From positions 1,364,001-1,428,000 of the forward strand of contig NZ_CP015104.1 in NCBI RefSeq assembly GCF_002214525.1: 64,000 nt of DNA. Reading direction: 5' to 3'. Below the pieces are notes generated by a model. The model saw only the letters and a program-made list of their open reading frames with translations. It was not told where the DNA came from and did not search any database. Made by a program: the position numbers and the translations under genes. Positions 25,786-34,252 of this stretch are shown here, in pieces; the first letter of the stretch is position 1, and each line of letters opens with the position of its first letter. This stretch comes from Thermococcus sp. P6. GTDB lineage: Archaea > Methanobacteriota_B > Thermococci > Thermococcales > Thermococcaceae.

Positions 25786-26706
25786 GTGCACAATCATAGA
25801 TCCCATGAGCTCAAGGGAAGGATGCTCTTTTCAGTTTTATTAAACTTCACCATAACAGTTGCTGAAGTTGTAGGTGGAATCCTTTCGGGAAGTCTTGCCC
25901 TTCTAAGCGATTCCCTTCACAACTTCAGCGATGCCCTGAGCATTTTAGCGAGTTACGTTGCGATGAGAATCGGCGAAAGAGAAAGGAACGAAAAATACAC
26001 ATTTGGATACAGAAGAGCTGAGATTCTGGTGGCTTTTGTCAATTCCGCAATTCTCGTTGGAGTTGTAGTTTTTTTGCTCGTGGAGGCCTACAAGCGGTTC
26101 ATGAACCCGAATCCGATCCACGGTTCCTTAATGCTTGGGGTTGCTCTGATAGGGCTTTTTGCGAATCTGATCTCCGTCCTTCTGCTTCATGAACACTCCC
26201 ATGAGAACATAAACGTCCGCTCCGCTTACCTTCATCTCCTCACTGATACCCTGTCGTCCGTGGCCGTTGTAATCGGTGGAATCGCCATAATGGTCTGGAA
26301 CGTTCTCTGGTTAGATCCCCTCATAACGGTTGCCATCTCACTCTACATCCTTAAGGAAGGATTTGACATACTCAGGGAGACCCTTGAGGTCCTCATGGAG
26401 GCCTCTCCGGAGCTTGATTTTGAGGCCATAAAAAGGGAAATAGAGAGCATTCCGGAGGTTAAGAACGCCCACCATTTCCATGCCTGGCGCGTTGGTGAAA
26501 AGGAAACCCACTTCGAGTGCCACGTTGAGGTAAAAGACATGCCCGTGAGCAAGGCGCAGGAGGTTATAGATAAGGTTGAAAAGCTCCTCGGGAAGTATGG
26601 GGTAACGCACGTGACGGTTCAGCTCGAGTGTGACAGGTGCGAGGAAAAGGATGTAATCTGCGGTGCTGAAAAAACAAAAAATGGGGCTCAGGGGTCACCG
26701 AATTAG
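25786..26706 (+). CDS. Cation diffusion facilitator (CzcD-type metal exporter)
   Basis: This 306-aa protein has six predicted membrane segments and the CDF metal site pairs: SDSLHNFSD in segment 2 and HLLTDTLSS in segment 5 (H/D-x-x-x-D). A cytoplasmic domain follows from about residue 205 with HHFHAWRVGE and a terminal cysteine pair CDRC. CDF proteins export Zn, Co, Fe or Mn by proton antiport; the His/Asp pattern resembles zinc-type members. GTG 25786 follows GGGGGTGGTCCA. The terminal 25 residues beyond LECDRC are hydrophilic and low-conserved. Confidence 0.9.
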   Translation: MHNHRSHELKGRMLFSVLLNFTITVAEVVGGILSGSLALLSDSLHNFSDALSILASYVAMRIGERERNEKYTFGYRRAEILVAFVNSAILVGVVVFLLVEAYKRFMNPNPIHGSLMLGVALIGLFANLISVLLLHEHSHENINVRSAYLHLLTDTLSSVAVVIGGIAIMVWNVLWLDPLITVAISLYILKEGFDILRETLEVLMEASPELDFEAIKREIESIPEVKNAHHFHAWRVGEKETHFECHVEVKDMPVSKAQEVIDKVEKLLGKYGVTHVTVQLECDRCEEKDVICGAEKTKNGAQGSPN

Positions 26707-26813
26707 GATATTGCCCCTGAAGGGCAGATCCTCTGACAGCCCCTGCAGAACTCCACACAGCTCTCGGGATTGACAAAGTTTTTTGATCTATGCTTGTATG
26801 GGTAATTTTTTTC
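26703..26813 (-). other. Cys-rich 36-codon tail in frame after the DGC gene's UGA
   Basis: The stop TGA of the DGC-domain gene (26814-26816) is followed in the same frame by 36 codons that end ESCVEFCRGCQRICPSG AIS, then TAA. C-x3-C-x2-C-x3-CP is a [4Fe-4S] ferredoxin-type signature. There is no start codon inside this stretch, so it cannot be translated as it stands except by readthrough. It is either the tail of a lost ferredoxin-like gene or a former C-terminal domain of the DGC protein. Confidence 0.55.
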
Positions 26814-27263
26814 TCATTGTTTAATGTCGTTCTTTATCCCTACCCTCTTTGCTATCTCCAGAGCGACCTTGAGGACATCCTCACTGGTTATGTCAAGGGT
26901 GGGCTGCTTTGCTATTCCGAAGTCCGTAACCGTGAAGCTGTAGTCAACCTTTATGCCGGCCTTCTCCATAACTTTGGTGGCACATTTCATGGGGCAGCCG
27001 TCTATGACTATTACCCTCCTCGCCCTCTTTCCGATGTCCAGATGCATCTTCGAGCCGGCCGCCACGGCTGTTGTACAGCACATTCGTGCGTTCTGTCCTT
27101 TGTTGGTGAGCAGAACTCCCACCTCATGACCGATCTCCCCAACGCTCGCCGCTCCCGAGCAGGTGAAAATTATGTCGAGGTTCTCCGCTTCCTTGTGGCA
27201 CGAGGGGAGGAACTTCGGCAGTTTCTCCATCTCGATTTCCTCATTTTTAGAATTCTCCACCAT
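26814..27263 (-). CDS. DGC-domain putative zinc-binding protein
   Basis: This 149-aa protein matches the DGC domain family (PF08859): FTCSGAASVGEIGHEVG, CCTTAVAAGS and the eponymous DGCPMKCA with several conserved cysteines. A metal-binding role is proposed for the family; the function is unknown. ATG 27263 follows GAGGTGACGGAAA. It is divergent from smsCB and shares with it a 120-bp promoter region holding a perfect extended SurR motif. That links it to sulfur or redox control. Confidence 0.8.
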   Translation of the reverse strand: MVENSKNEEIEMEKLPKFLPSCHKEAENLDIIFTCSGAASVGEIGHEVGVLLTNKGQNARMCCTTAVAAGSKMHLDIGKRARRVIVIDGCPMKCATKVMEKAGIKVDYSFTVTDFGIAKQPTLDITSEDVLKVALEIAKRVGIKNDIKQ

Positions 27264-27329
27264 TTTCCGTCACCTCACTGATAACTGAGAGAACCTTATT
27301 TAAAAATATTTTCATATGTGATTATTTTC

Positions 27330-27346
27330 AACCATAAGTTCCCAAC
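27330..27346. promoter_or_regulatory. Perfect extended SurR-type site between DGC gene and smsCB
   Basis: AACCATAAGTTCCCAAC is an exact match to AACn5GTTn3AAC, the reverse complement of the extended motif GTTn3AACn5GTT known for SurR, the Thermococcales sulfur-response regulator. It ends about 6 bp before a TATA-like ATTTAAGA (27352-27359) that fits leaderless smsC transcription, and lies about 28 bp upstream of the TATTTAAAAATA of the DGC gene. One site can thus control both promoters. TTCATATG also occurs twice (27311-27318 and 27369-27376), the second within the palindrome TTCATATGAA. Confidence 0.6.
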
Positions 27347-27384
27347 CTGAACATTTAAGAACATCTTCATATGAATACTTATTG

Positions 27385-28110
27385 ATGGGTATGCTGTTCC
27401 TTAGAAACGTTACCTATTCCGCAAAGGGCAGGAAAATAGTCGAAGGCGTCAACATGCGCTTTAAGGATGGCATGAGCTATTCCATACTGGGCCCCAACGG
27501 GGCGGGAAAGTCAACCATAGCGCACATCCTCATGGGCGTAATCAAACCGGAGGCGGGTAAAGTCCTGCTCGATGGGAGGGACATCACGGATCTTGGCCTG
27601 ACGGAGAGGGCAAAACTTGGAATCTCCCTTCTCTGGCAGGAACCGGCCCGTTATGAAGGGATAACCGTTGGTGAATACCTAACCCTCGGGGGAAAGCTGA
27701 ACGTGGATAAGGAGGAGCTGAGGAAGGTCTTTGGGATAGTCGGGCTGTCCTACGACCTTTACTCCCGCAGGTTCGTGGATAAAAGCCTCAGCGGAGGGGA
27801 GAGGAAGAGGATTGAATTGGCCTCCATCCTGCTTCTGAAACCGAGGTACGCCATCCTCGATGAGCCCGATTCCGGGCTGGACATAACGGCCGGTGACCTG
27901 ATCGATGGGGCTCTAAGATATCTGGAAAAAGCCGGCACGACCGTGATTTTAATTACACATCACGAAGAGATCGCAAAGAAGACCAACTTCAGCTATTTTG
28001 TCTGCGGGGGCAGGGTGGTTAGAAAGGGGTTTTCCGAGGAGGTCGTTGAATACTACAAGAAGTTCTGCGGGAAATGTCCGCTTCTGGAGGGGATGGGCGA
28101 TGGTCATTAA
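27385..28110 (+). CDS. smsC: SmsC, SufC-like ATPase of a minimal Fe-S assembly system
   Basis: This 241-aa ABC-type ATPase has Walker A GPNGAGKST, signature LSGGERKR and Walker B YAILDEPDSGLD, as in SufC. It has no membrane partner; the following gene is a single SufB-like scaffold. This two-gene SufC-SufB-like arrangement is the SMS system described in archaea and deep bacteria as a minimal iron-sulfur assembly machine. The last residues include CGKCP. ATG 27385 fits a leaderless mRNA from the TATA-like element at 27352; ATG 27391 is an alternative. It is divergent from the DGC gene and lies next to a SurR-type site. Confidence 0.8.
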   Translation: MGMLFLRNVTYSAKGRKIVEGVNMRFKDGMSYSILGPNGAGKSTIAHILMGVIKPEAGKVLLDGRDITDLGLTERAKLGISLLWQEPARYEGITVGEYLTLGGKLNVDKEELRKVFGIVGLSYDLYSRRFVDKSLSGGERKRIELASILLLKPRYAILDEPDSGLDITAGDLIDGALRYLEKAGTTVILITHHEEIAKKTNFSYFVCGGRVVRKGFSEEVVEYYKKFCGKCPLLEGMGDGH

Positions 28111-29050
28111 GATGGATAGGGTGAAGGAGTACGAAGCTCTGGTTGAGGTTTACGAGAAGGAGGGTTTGGACACATCGCTCTTCGGGGACAGGGTAGCCGC
28201 GATAATAATCAGCGGGGACAGGATACTCGGCCTGAACAACGTTGAGGGTGTTGAGATAAGGGGCGAGGAGATGGAGAACGGCGTTAAGGCGAGGGTGAAG
28301 ATAAGTGACAACGTTGAGCTTCCCTTCCCGATACACCTCTGCACGGGGTTTTTGAAGAGCGAAGGCTACCAGAGGGTCGTTTTTGACATAAGCCTCGGAA
28401 GAAACTCGAAGGTTAAGTTCCTGTCGCACTGCATCTTTCCCTACGCCAGAGACTTCACCCACGATGCCTACGCGAAGATCAGGGTCGGCGAGGGCTCAAC
28501 CGTTATTTACGAGGATGAGCACGTTCACGGTGAAGGCGTCAGGATGAGGAGTAAGACCGACGTGGTGGTGGGGAAGGGGGGAAGGTACACCGGGAAGTTC
28601 TCCCTTATCAGGCACCGTGCGAGGGAGCTCAGGCTCGAGATGAACGCTGAACTCGAGGATCACGCCGTTTGCGAGCTCGTCTCGAAGGTGAAGGCCGTCA
28701 AAGACGATTCCGTCGAGACAAAGGAAGTAGCGTACCTCAACGGGAAATCCTCAAGGGCGAACCTGAAAACGATCGTAATAGCCTTTGACAGCGCGAGGGC
28801 GAACGTGATAAACGAGGTCCACGGCCTCGGGGATTACGCCAGAGGGCACGTGGAATGCCGCGAGATAGTGAAGGGAGATGCAGATGTTCAGACGATACCC
28901 ATCCTCAGGGTTAAGAACGAGAGGGCAGAGCTCACCCACGAAGCGTCGATAGGGCGGATAAACGAGGCCCAGCTCAACCAGCTCATGGCGAAGGGACTGA
29001 CCGAGGAAGAAGCGGCGGATCTGATAATCAAGGGGCTTTTGAGGGAATGA
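28100..29050 (+). CDS. smsB: SmsB, SufB-like scaffold of the minimal Fe-S system
   Basis: This 316-aa protein is a short SufB/SufD relative with the parallel beta-helix core and the C-terminal SufB/D region LTHEASIGRINEAQLNQLMA, where HEAS is the conserved Fe-S/SufB motif. Cysteines include CREI, aligned with the conserved SufB Cys in that region. It should hold the nascent cluster while SmsC hydrolyses ATP. ATG 28100 overlaps smsC by 11 bp and is preceded by GGAGGGGATGGGCG. An ATG at 28112 is the alternative. It is clearly shorter than SufB encoded at 52168. Confidence 0.8.
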   Translation: MVIKMDRVKEYEALVEVYEKEGLDTSLFGDRVAAIIISGDRILGLNNVEGVEIRGEEMENGVKARVKISDNVELPFPIHLCTGFLKSEGYQRVVFDISLGRNSKVKFLSHCIFPYARDFTHDAYAKIRVGEGSTVIYEDEHVHGEGVRMRSKTDVVVGKGGRYTGKFSLIRHRARELRLEMNAELEDHAVCELVSKVKAVKDDSVETKEVAYLNGKSSRANLKTIVIAFDSARANVINEVHGLGDYARGHVECREIVKGDADVQTIPILRVKNERAELTHEASIGRINEAQLNQLMAKGLTEEEAADLIIKGLLRE

Positions 29051-29210
29051 ATTTATTAAGGGAAGGACGTGAGAGATCTTCCATTTTCGTTGTATTGCGG
29101 TCTATAGCTTTCTGGAGGTAATGTCCATCACATCTTTCCAACTCCAGATCAAAAAAATTAAATATTGAAAAGTACGTACAGTATTATGAAACCTCGGAGG
29201 GGGTACAGGG

Positions 29211-30332
29211 ATGATAAGATTGAAACTTCCGGGTGTTTTACTTCTTAGTTTATTCCTTTTGGGGATCGCCTCCAGCATGGGGTTTACGTCAACCAAAACT
29301 ACAGATTCGTTGCCTGCAAATCCAGCCAATGATGATTTTAACGTGCTTACAAAGAAGTTGCTCTCAGGGGAGCCGGTTTATTTTTATGGAAGGGACGCTC
29401 CAAAAAACGCCCAGAGGTTAATAGATGCTTTACATGAGGAACTCGGCGTTGTGATTGACTTCAACAAAGCCAGCACGTCAGATATCCGCTTCATTGGCGT
29501 TGTAATTAAGCCTACCGGTGGGAATAGATACTACACCGCCTATTATATTGTCGAGGGCCCGGTTGATCTACAGAAGGAAGTAATGAACCTCCAAAAACTA
29601 AGCGAGGATGTGAAGAAGCTTGAGCTCTCGTACGTCACCTCTCAGGTATTTCCTCCCGGTCTTGAAATTTCCGATAACTGGAAGCGTGTAGGAAGTATCT
29701 CATGGAAAAGAAGCGCCTTGGTCTACCTGGGACAATACGCATACATGGAGTTCAAAGCGGATTACGCCTATATAACCACAACTTCGGGCCAGTACTGGTA
29801 CCTGGTGCAAACCACCCACCGGGGGAGGCCAACAACGTCCACCATTGCGGTAAAAGACCTGGAAACAATAGTAGATGCCAACCATCCTCAAAATACATGG
29901 CAGCAGATAGAGGATTGGTGCCCCAAAAATAATGGTGGACCAACAACCATCCACAGTCACACATTCGCAGTTGATAATGCAAATGAGTGTTCCTCAACCC
30001 CTACCGTTAGCTACGAGGCCAGCGAGGGTTATTATATGAAGTGGTACGATTACACCGGCGGTTATGAGAGCAAATTGGACGTTGTCCATGAATTGTATAA
30101 GAAACGGATAGGCCCGGATATCGCATGGGGAGCCCGGTTCACGGTGGAACCCTCGGCAATATTTTCCGCCGATCCTTCCAAAGGGGGAGGAGGCAAATAT
30201 TACCTAAGCTTGGATCACGTTGCAAAGGGAACCTTTTACGTTAAGTCCCCAACTTTAGCGATATTTCCAATGAGCCCCTCACCAATACAATTCCACGTAA
30301 CCGTATATCCATGGACGATTGCTAACTCATAG
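29211..30332 (+). CDS. Secreted protein of unknown function
   Basis: This 373-aa protein has a signal peptide (KLPGVLLLSLFLLGIASSMG) and no other membrane segment, so it is exported. The mature part is rich in Tyr, Trp and Thr, with two cysteines (DWCPKN and NECSS) that could pair. No conserved domain is recognised. ATG 29211 lies behind GGAGGGGGTACAGG. It is monocistronic, with TATA-like AATATTG about 50 bp upstream and a convergent OsmC gene downstream. Confidence 0.6.
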   Translation: MIRLKLPGVLLLSLFLLGIASSMGFTSTKTTDSLPANPANDDFNVLTKKLLSGEPVYFYGRDAPKNAQRLIDALHEELGVVIDFNKASTSDIRFIGVVIKPTGGNRYYTAYYIVEGPVDLQKEVMNLQKLSEDVKKLELSYVTSQVFPPGLEISDNWKRVGSISWKRSALVYLGQYAYMEFKADYAYITTTSGQYWYLVQTTHRGRPTTSTIAVKDLETIVDANHPQNTWQQIEDWCPKNNGGPTTIHSHTFAVDNANECSSTPTVSYEASEGYYMKWYDYTGGYESKLDVVHELYKKRIGPDIAWGARFTVEPSAIFSADPSKGGGGKYYLSLDHVAKGTFYVKSPTLAIFPMSPSPIQFHVTVYPWTIANS

Positions 30333-30355
30333 CTGTGCAACGTTATAAAAAAGGT

Positions 30356-30775
30356 TCAGCCGGGTCGGACTATTTCAACCTCTCCCCTTATCTTCTCCGC
30401 TCCGACCGTGTTGAACACCGTCCCGTATTTCTCCGCCAGTTCCTTTGCCCTTAGAATCTTCTTTTCGTCTTCTCCTGTGATTATGGTTATTTTGTAGGTG
30501 ATTTCCTTCAACTGCGGCTCATCCAAACCGCGCCATCCTCTAACTTCGATTCTCAGGGCCTTAACGTCGAGCCGCATCTTCCTGATTAACCTCCCCCAGT
30601 TGACGGTCAAACAGCCGCCGATGGCCGAGAGAAGCATCTCCGTTGGGTTCGGGCCTTTGTTTTCCCCATCCGTGTTGGTGTCTATGGAAAAGGCGAATTC
30701 CCTTACCCTTGCCTCGCTCCCAACGTTACCGTCCCATTCGAGTTCCGCTTTGTACTCGAGTCTCTCCAAAGCCAT
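30356..30775 (-). CDS. OsmC/Ohr-family protein lacking the second cysteine
   Basis: This 139-aa protein has the OsmC core: GPNPTEMLLSAIGGCL with one conserved cysteine in the central helix. The second cysteine region, normally K-Y-C-P-V, reads KYGTVFNTVG here, so the Cys is replaced. A standard two-Cys peroxidase cycle is therefore unlikely; a thiol-dependent variant or ligand binding is possible. The start is ATG 30775 and not 30793: the TATA box GTATAAAAGG at 30801-30810 places the transcript start close to 30779. Confidence 0.8.
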   Translation of the reverse strand: MALERLEYKAELEWDGNVGSEARVREFAFSIDTNTDGENKGPNPTEMLLSAIGGCLTVNWGRLIRKMRLDVKALRIEVRGWRGLDEPQLKEITYKITIITGEDEKKILRAKELAEKYGTVFNTVGAEKIRGEVEIVRPG

Positions 30776-30887
30776 CACCAATGGATGAAACATATTTCTT
30801 GTATAAAAGGTTGCTGGAGATTAAGGGATATGGGGATAAGCCCGGATTAAGTTTCTTTAGCTGTTTTTTCGTTGGGCGCTTTCCGTT

Positions 30888-30904
30888 AACCAAAGGTTGG
30901 TAAC
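30888..30904 (+). promoter_or_regulatory. Perfect extended SurR-type site before the TrmO-FmdE/ABC operon
   Basis: AACCAAAGGTTGGTAAC is an exact AACn5GTTn3AAC match to the extended SurR motif. It ends 20 bp upstream of the TATA-like TTAAAA at 30925-30930, the place expected for an activator in archaea. The GTG start of the first gene is at 30963. Known SurR targets in P. furiosus include hydrogenase and sulfur-response genes. Control by SurR here is inferred from the motif only. Confidence 0.6.
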
Positions 30905-30962
30905 ATTAAGGTTTGAAAAAATACTTAAAACGTGCTACTAAATACGAATTTGGTGACAAAGG

Positions 30963-32048
30963 GTGGAGGAGTTTTCGGTCAGGCCGATAGGTGTGATAAG
31001 ATCTCCATACAGGGAACCAAGTCAGACTCCGAGGCAGGGAAGGTTCTCGGATGAGGTTGTGGAGATTGAGCTTTTTCCAGAGTTTGAAAAGGGTTTGAAG
31101 GATATCGAGACCTGCACTCACCTCATAGTTCTTTACTGGCTCGACAGGGCTAAGAGGGACGTCCTAACTGCAATCCCTCCCCATGATGGGGCTGAGCACG
31201 GTGTCTTCGCAACACGCTCGCCACACAGACCAAACCCCATAGGTTTCTCGGTGGTGGAGCTGATTGAAAGGAAAGGCAGGGTACTGAAGGTGAAAGGACT
31301 CGATGCCATCGATGAAACTCCGGTTGTTGATATCAAGCCCTATTCATCAGCTATAGATTCTGTAGAAACGGAAACTGGGCCGAATAAGCGGTCGGAATTT
31401 AAGGGATTGCTGCTTAAAGCAAAGGAATTCCATGGCCACATCTGCCCCTTCGTTGCACTGGGCGTTAAGATGTCAGCAATCGCGATGGAAAGGCTTGGAG
31501 TTGAAAAAACCGAGGGCATTAATGAGGAAATTCTTGCGATTGTGGAGTGCAACAACTGCCTGGTTGACGGAGTGCAGGTTGCCACGGGCTGCACATTTGG
31601 AAACAACTCCCTGATATACCTGGATCTTGGAAAGAATGCCCTAACGCTCGTTAGAAGAGACGACTGGAAAGGCGTGAGGGTTTACGCTGATGCTGAAAGG
31701 ATAAGAAGGTACTTCGATAAAGAAGCTTTGGAGCTTTTTGAAAAGGTCGTGGTGAGACGGGAAGGTAGCAGGGAAGATGTTGAGAAACTAAAAGGGCTCT
31801 GGGAAGAGATCGGCTGGAAGATGCTTGACATGAGCGAAGATGAGTTCAAAGTCGAGTTCGTTGAGGTTGAGCCGATTGAGAGGGCGCCTATCTTTGAGAG
31901 TGTGAGGTGTAAGGGCTGCGGAGAGCTTGCGATGGCCACGCGCGTTAAGGATGGGTTGTGCCTGAAGTGTGCTGGTGGTTATTACGCTGTCGTGGGCAGA
32001 GGGATTGTGAAGTTTGTTGATGGGAAGATGGGGGAAGTGATAAGATGA
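30963..32048 (+). CDS. TrmO-FmdE fusion protein
   Basis: This 361-aa protein joins two domains. Residues 1 to about 130 are a TrmO/UPF0066 domain (VRPIGVIRSPY, later GVFATRSPHRPNPIGFS), a SAM-dependent tRNA A37 methyltransferase family. Residues about 150-361 are an FmdE-like domain with FHGHICPF, ECNNCLVDGVQ, GCTFGNN and a zinc ribbon CKGCGE...CLKC at the end. FmdE is found near molybdenum or tungsten formylmethanofuran dehydrogenases and with metal ABC transporters. GTG 30963 follows GGTGACAAAGG. It heads an operon with a BtuCDF/FecBCD-type importer and overlaps that lipoprotein by 4 bp, so a metal-related role is likely. Confidence 0.8.
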   Translation: MEEFSVRPIGVIRSPYREPSQTPRQGRFSDEVVEIELFPEFEKGLKDIETCTHLIVLYWLDRAKRDVLTAIPPHDGAEHGVFATRSPHRPNPIGFSVVELIERKGRVLKVKGLDAIDETPVVDIKPYSSAIDSVETETGPNKRSEFKGLLLKAKEFHGHICPFVALGVKMSAIAMERLGVEKTEGINEEILAIVECNNCLVDGVQVATGCTFGNNSLIYLDLGKNALTLVRRDDWKGVRVYADAERIRRYFDKEALELFEKVVVRREGSREDVEKLKGLWEEIGWKMLDMSEDEFKVEFVEVEPIERAPIFESVRCKGCGELAMATRVKDGLCLKCAGGYYAVVGRGIVKFVDGKMGEVIR

Positions 32049-33172
32049 AGGAGTATCTGGCCTTTGTTTTGGTTGGGCTCCTTGCTATATCCATGGCGGG
32101 ATGCATAGGCCAGACAAAAGCACAAACACCCAGCCAGACGTACATAACGGTTGAGGATCTTGCTGGGAGGACGGTTAAAGTTCCGGCAAACGTTAGCAGA
32201 ATTGTGGCTTCAGGGTCAGGAGCACTCAGACTCATAGTCTATTTAAATGCGACTGACAAACTTGTTGGAGTTGAGGATTTTGAAAAGCATCACCGGATAA
32301 TTGGTAGGCCTTACAGAATGGCACATCCAGAACTTGTAAATCTGCCGAGCATAGGGAAAGGTGGGCCACTTGTTGAGATAGATTACGAGAAAGTTGTAAA
32401 GCTTAAACCAGATGTAATATTCGTAACCTATGTTGATGCAAGGACTGCAGATAACATTCAAGAGAAGACGGGAATTCCAGTTGTTGTTCTGAGCTATGGA
32501 CCACGTGCAACTTTCGAACTGGACAAGATATATAAATCCTTAGAGGTTGCAGGAAAAGTTCTTGGGAAAGAAGAAAGAGCTAAGGAAGTCATAAATTACA
32601 TTGAATCGATTGTAGACGACCTGTCAAAGCGCACAGAGAATGTTGAAGCTCCAAAAGTCTATGTTGGCGCAGTATCTCGGAGGGGGACTCATGGTATAGA
32701 AAGTACGATGCTCAAATGGCCTCCATTTCTCATGCTCCACACCAAGAATGTAGCGGATGAGATTTGTGGTGAAGGATGGAGAATGGTAGACAAGGAAAAG
32801 ATCCTCGAGTGGAATCCGGACGTGATATTCATAGATGAGGGGGGCCTCGGGATGGTCCTTGACGATTATCGGAAGAATCCAGAGTTCTACAGCTCCCTAA
32901 AGGCCGTTAAAAACGGAAACGTCTACGGAACACTGCCGTTCAACTTCTACGCCACAAACATCGGAACGGCACTGGCGGACGCGTACTTCATTGGGAAAGT
33001 TCTATATCCAGAGCGCTTCAAGGATGTTGACCCGGTGAAGAAAGCCGATGAGATATACACTTTCCTCGTCGGAAAGCCGGTTTACGAAGACATGGCAAAA
33101 GATTGGGGTGGTTTCGGAAGGATTGATCTGGACAATGCAACCGTTGAATATTCACTGCCGACCTCACCGTGA
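32045..33172 (+). CDS. ABC importer substrate-binding lipoprotein (metal/cofactor type)
   Basis: This 375-aa protein has a lipoprotein signal with C20 in the lipobox SMAGC and the class III (BtuF/FecB-like) binding fold: ITVEDLAGRTVKVP at the start and LKPDVIFVTY in the N-lobe, EWNPDVIFIDEG in the C-lobe. It starts inside the TrmO-FmdE stop (4-bp overlap). The permease follows 6 bp downstream. The family imports Fe siderophores, cobalamin, haem or, in the MolBCA group, molybdate/tungstate. With the FmdE-domain neighbour I favour an oxyanion or metal chelate. Its central part is A+T-richer than its ends. Confidence 0.85.
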   Translation: MKEYLAFVLVGLLAISMAGCIGQTKAQTPSQTYITVEDLAGRTVKVPANVSRIVASGSGALRLIVYLNATDKLVGVEDFEKHHRIIGRPYRMAHPELVNLPSIGKGGPLVEIDYEKVVKLKPDVIFVTYVDARTADNIQEKTGIPVVVLSYGPRATFELDKIYKSLEVAGKVLGKEERAKEVINYIESIVDDLSKRTENVEAPKVYVGAVSRRGTHGIESTMLKWPPFLMLHTKNVADEICGEGWRMVDKEKILEWNPDVIFIDEGGLGMVLDDYRKNPEFYSSLKAVKNGNVYGTLPFNFYATNIGTALADAYFIGKVLYPERFKDVDPVKKADEIYTFLVGKPVYEDMAKDWGGFGRIDLDNATVEYSLPTSP

Positions 33173-33178
33173 TGGGCC

Positions 33179-34252
33179 ATGAAAGCTTTAAACAGAAAAG
33201 CGAGCGGGGATGTTGGAACGGCCTACGAAAAGCACGTGGCTAAAAAGGCTTTCATCGGCATCGTTCTTTCCCTGTTGATTATTCTGGTTGGCCTCTACTC
33301 CTTATCCCATGGTTCATACGGTCTTTCAATCCATGGGGTCATTGACGCCCTCCTTGGTGATAACAATGGAAGGGCCAGTCTCGTCATCTGGAACATCAGA
33401 CTGCCGAGGATAATAGCCGCGGTTCTTGTCGGTGCATCGCTGGCCGTATCCGGAGCGGTCCTGCAGGGCATCCTCAAAAACCCCATTGCAACCCCCTTCA
33501 CGATGGGAATCTCACACGGTGCCATGTTCGGGGCCTCTCTGGCGATACTTCTCGGGGCCGGCTATGCCGAGAGCTCCGGGAGGATAGTCCTCGACAATCC
33601 ATACGTGGTCGTTCTCTTCGCATTTCTCGGGGCAATAACCGGAACCGCGGTCATAATTGCCCTCGCAAAGCTCAAAGGGCTTAGCCCCGAAGCCATGATT
33701 CTGGCGGGGGTGGCTATGAGCTCCCTCTTCGCGGCCATGACAACCCTCTTGCAGTACCTTGCCAGCGAGCTTCAGCTGGCCGCGATGGTTTACTGGTCGT
33801 TTGGAGACCTCGGCAGGGCCACGTGGAGGGAGAACTTGGTGATGCTGGCTGTTTTTGTCCCCTCTTTCCTCTATTTCCTGTCCACGGCTTGGGATCTGAA
33901 CGCTTCCACCATGGGGGACGACGTTGCGAGGTCGGTTGGCGTAAACGTCGAGAGGGTCAGGCTCATCTCAGCGTTCTTGGCCGCTTTAATAACGTCCGTG
34001 GGGGTTGCCTTCGTTGGAATAATTGGCTTCATAGGGCTTTTGGCACCCCACACGATCAGGCTCATCGCTGGAGGGGACTACCGCTTCCTCGTTCCCCTCT
34101 CAGCGCTGGCCGGAGCCTTCATTCTCTTAACCGCTGACACGGTTGCAAAACTGGCCTTCTCCCCGGTGGTTCTCCCGGTTGGTGTCATTACATCCTTCCT
34201 TGGCGCACCCATGTTCATATACCTCCTCGTAAGGATGGAGGGAAGGTTATGA
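33179..34252 (+). CDS. ABC importer permease, FecCD/BtuC family
   Basis: This 357-aa protein has about ten hydrophobic segments with the FecCD signatures RLPRIIAAVLVGASLAVSG and GFIGLLAPHTIRLIAG. The first 30 residues before segment 1 are hydrophilic and may be cytoplasmic. It forms the channel with the ATPase encoded next (4-bp ATGA overlap). ATG 33179 lies 7 bp after the lipoprotein stop. The family transports siderophores, cobalamin or molybdate/tungstate. Confidence 0.9.
   Translation: MKALNRKASGDVGTAYEKHVAKKAFIGIVLSLLIILVGLYSLSHGSYGLSIHGVIDALLGDNNGRASLVIWNIRLPRIIAAVLVGASLAVSGAVLQGILKNPIATPFTMGISHGAMFGASLAILLGAGYAESSGRIVLDNPYVVVLFAFLGAITGTAVIIALAKLKGLSPEAMILAGVAMSSLFAAMTTLLQYLASELQLAAMVYWSFGDLGRATWRENLVMLAVFVPSFLYFLSTAWDLNASTMGDDVARSVGVNVERVRLISAFLAALITSVGVAFVGIIGFIGLLAPHTIRLIAGGDYRFLVPLSALAGAFILLTADTVAKLAFSPVVLPVGVITSFLGAPMFIYLLVRMEGRL

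Noticed and set aside
27998-28099. A longer start for SmsB at 27998
   Set aside because: That segment is the end of smsC in another frame; ATG 28100 has a proper binding site.
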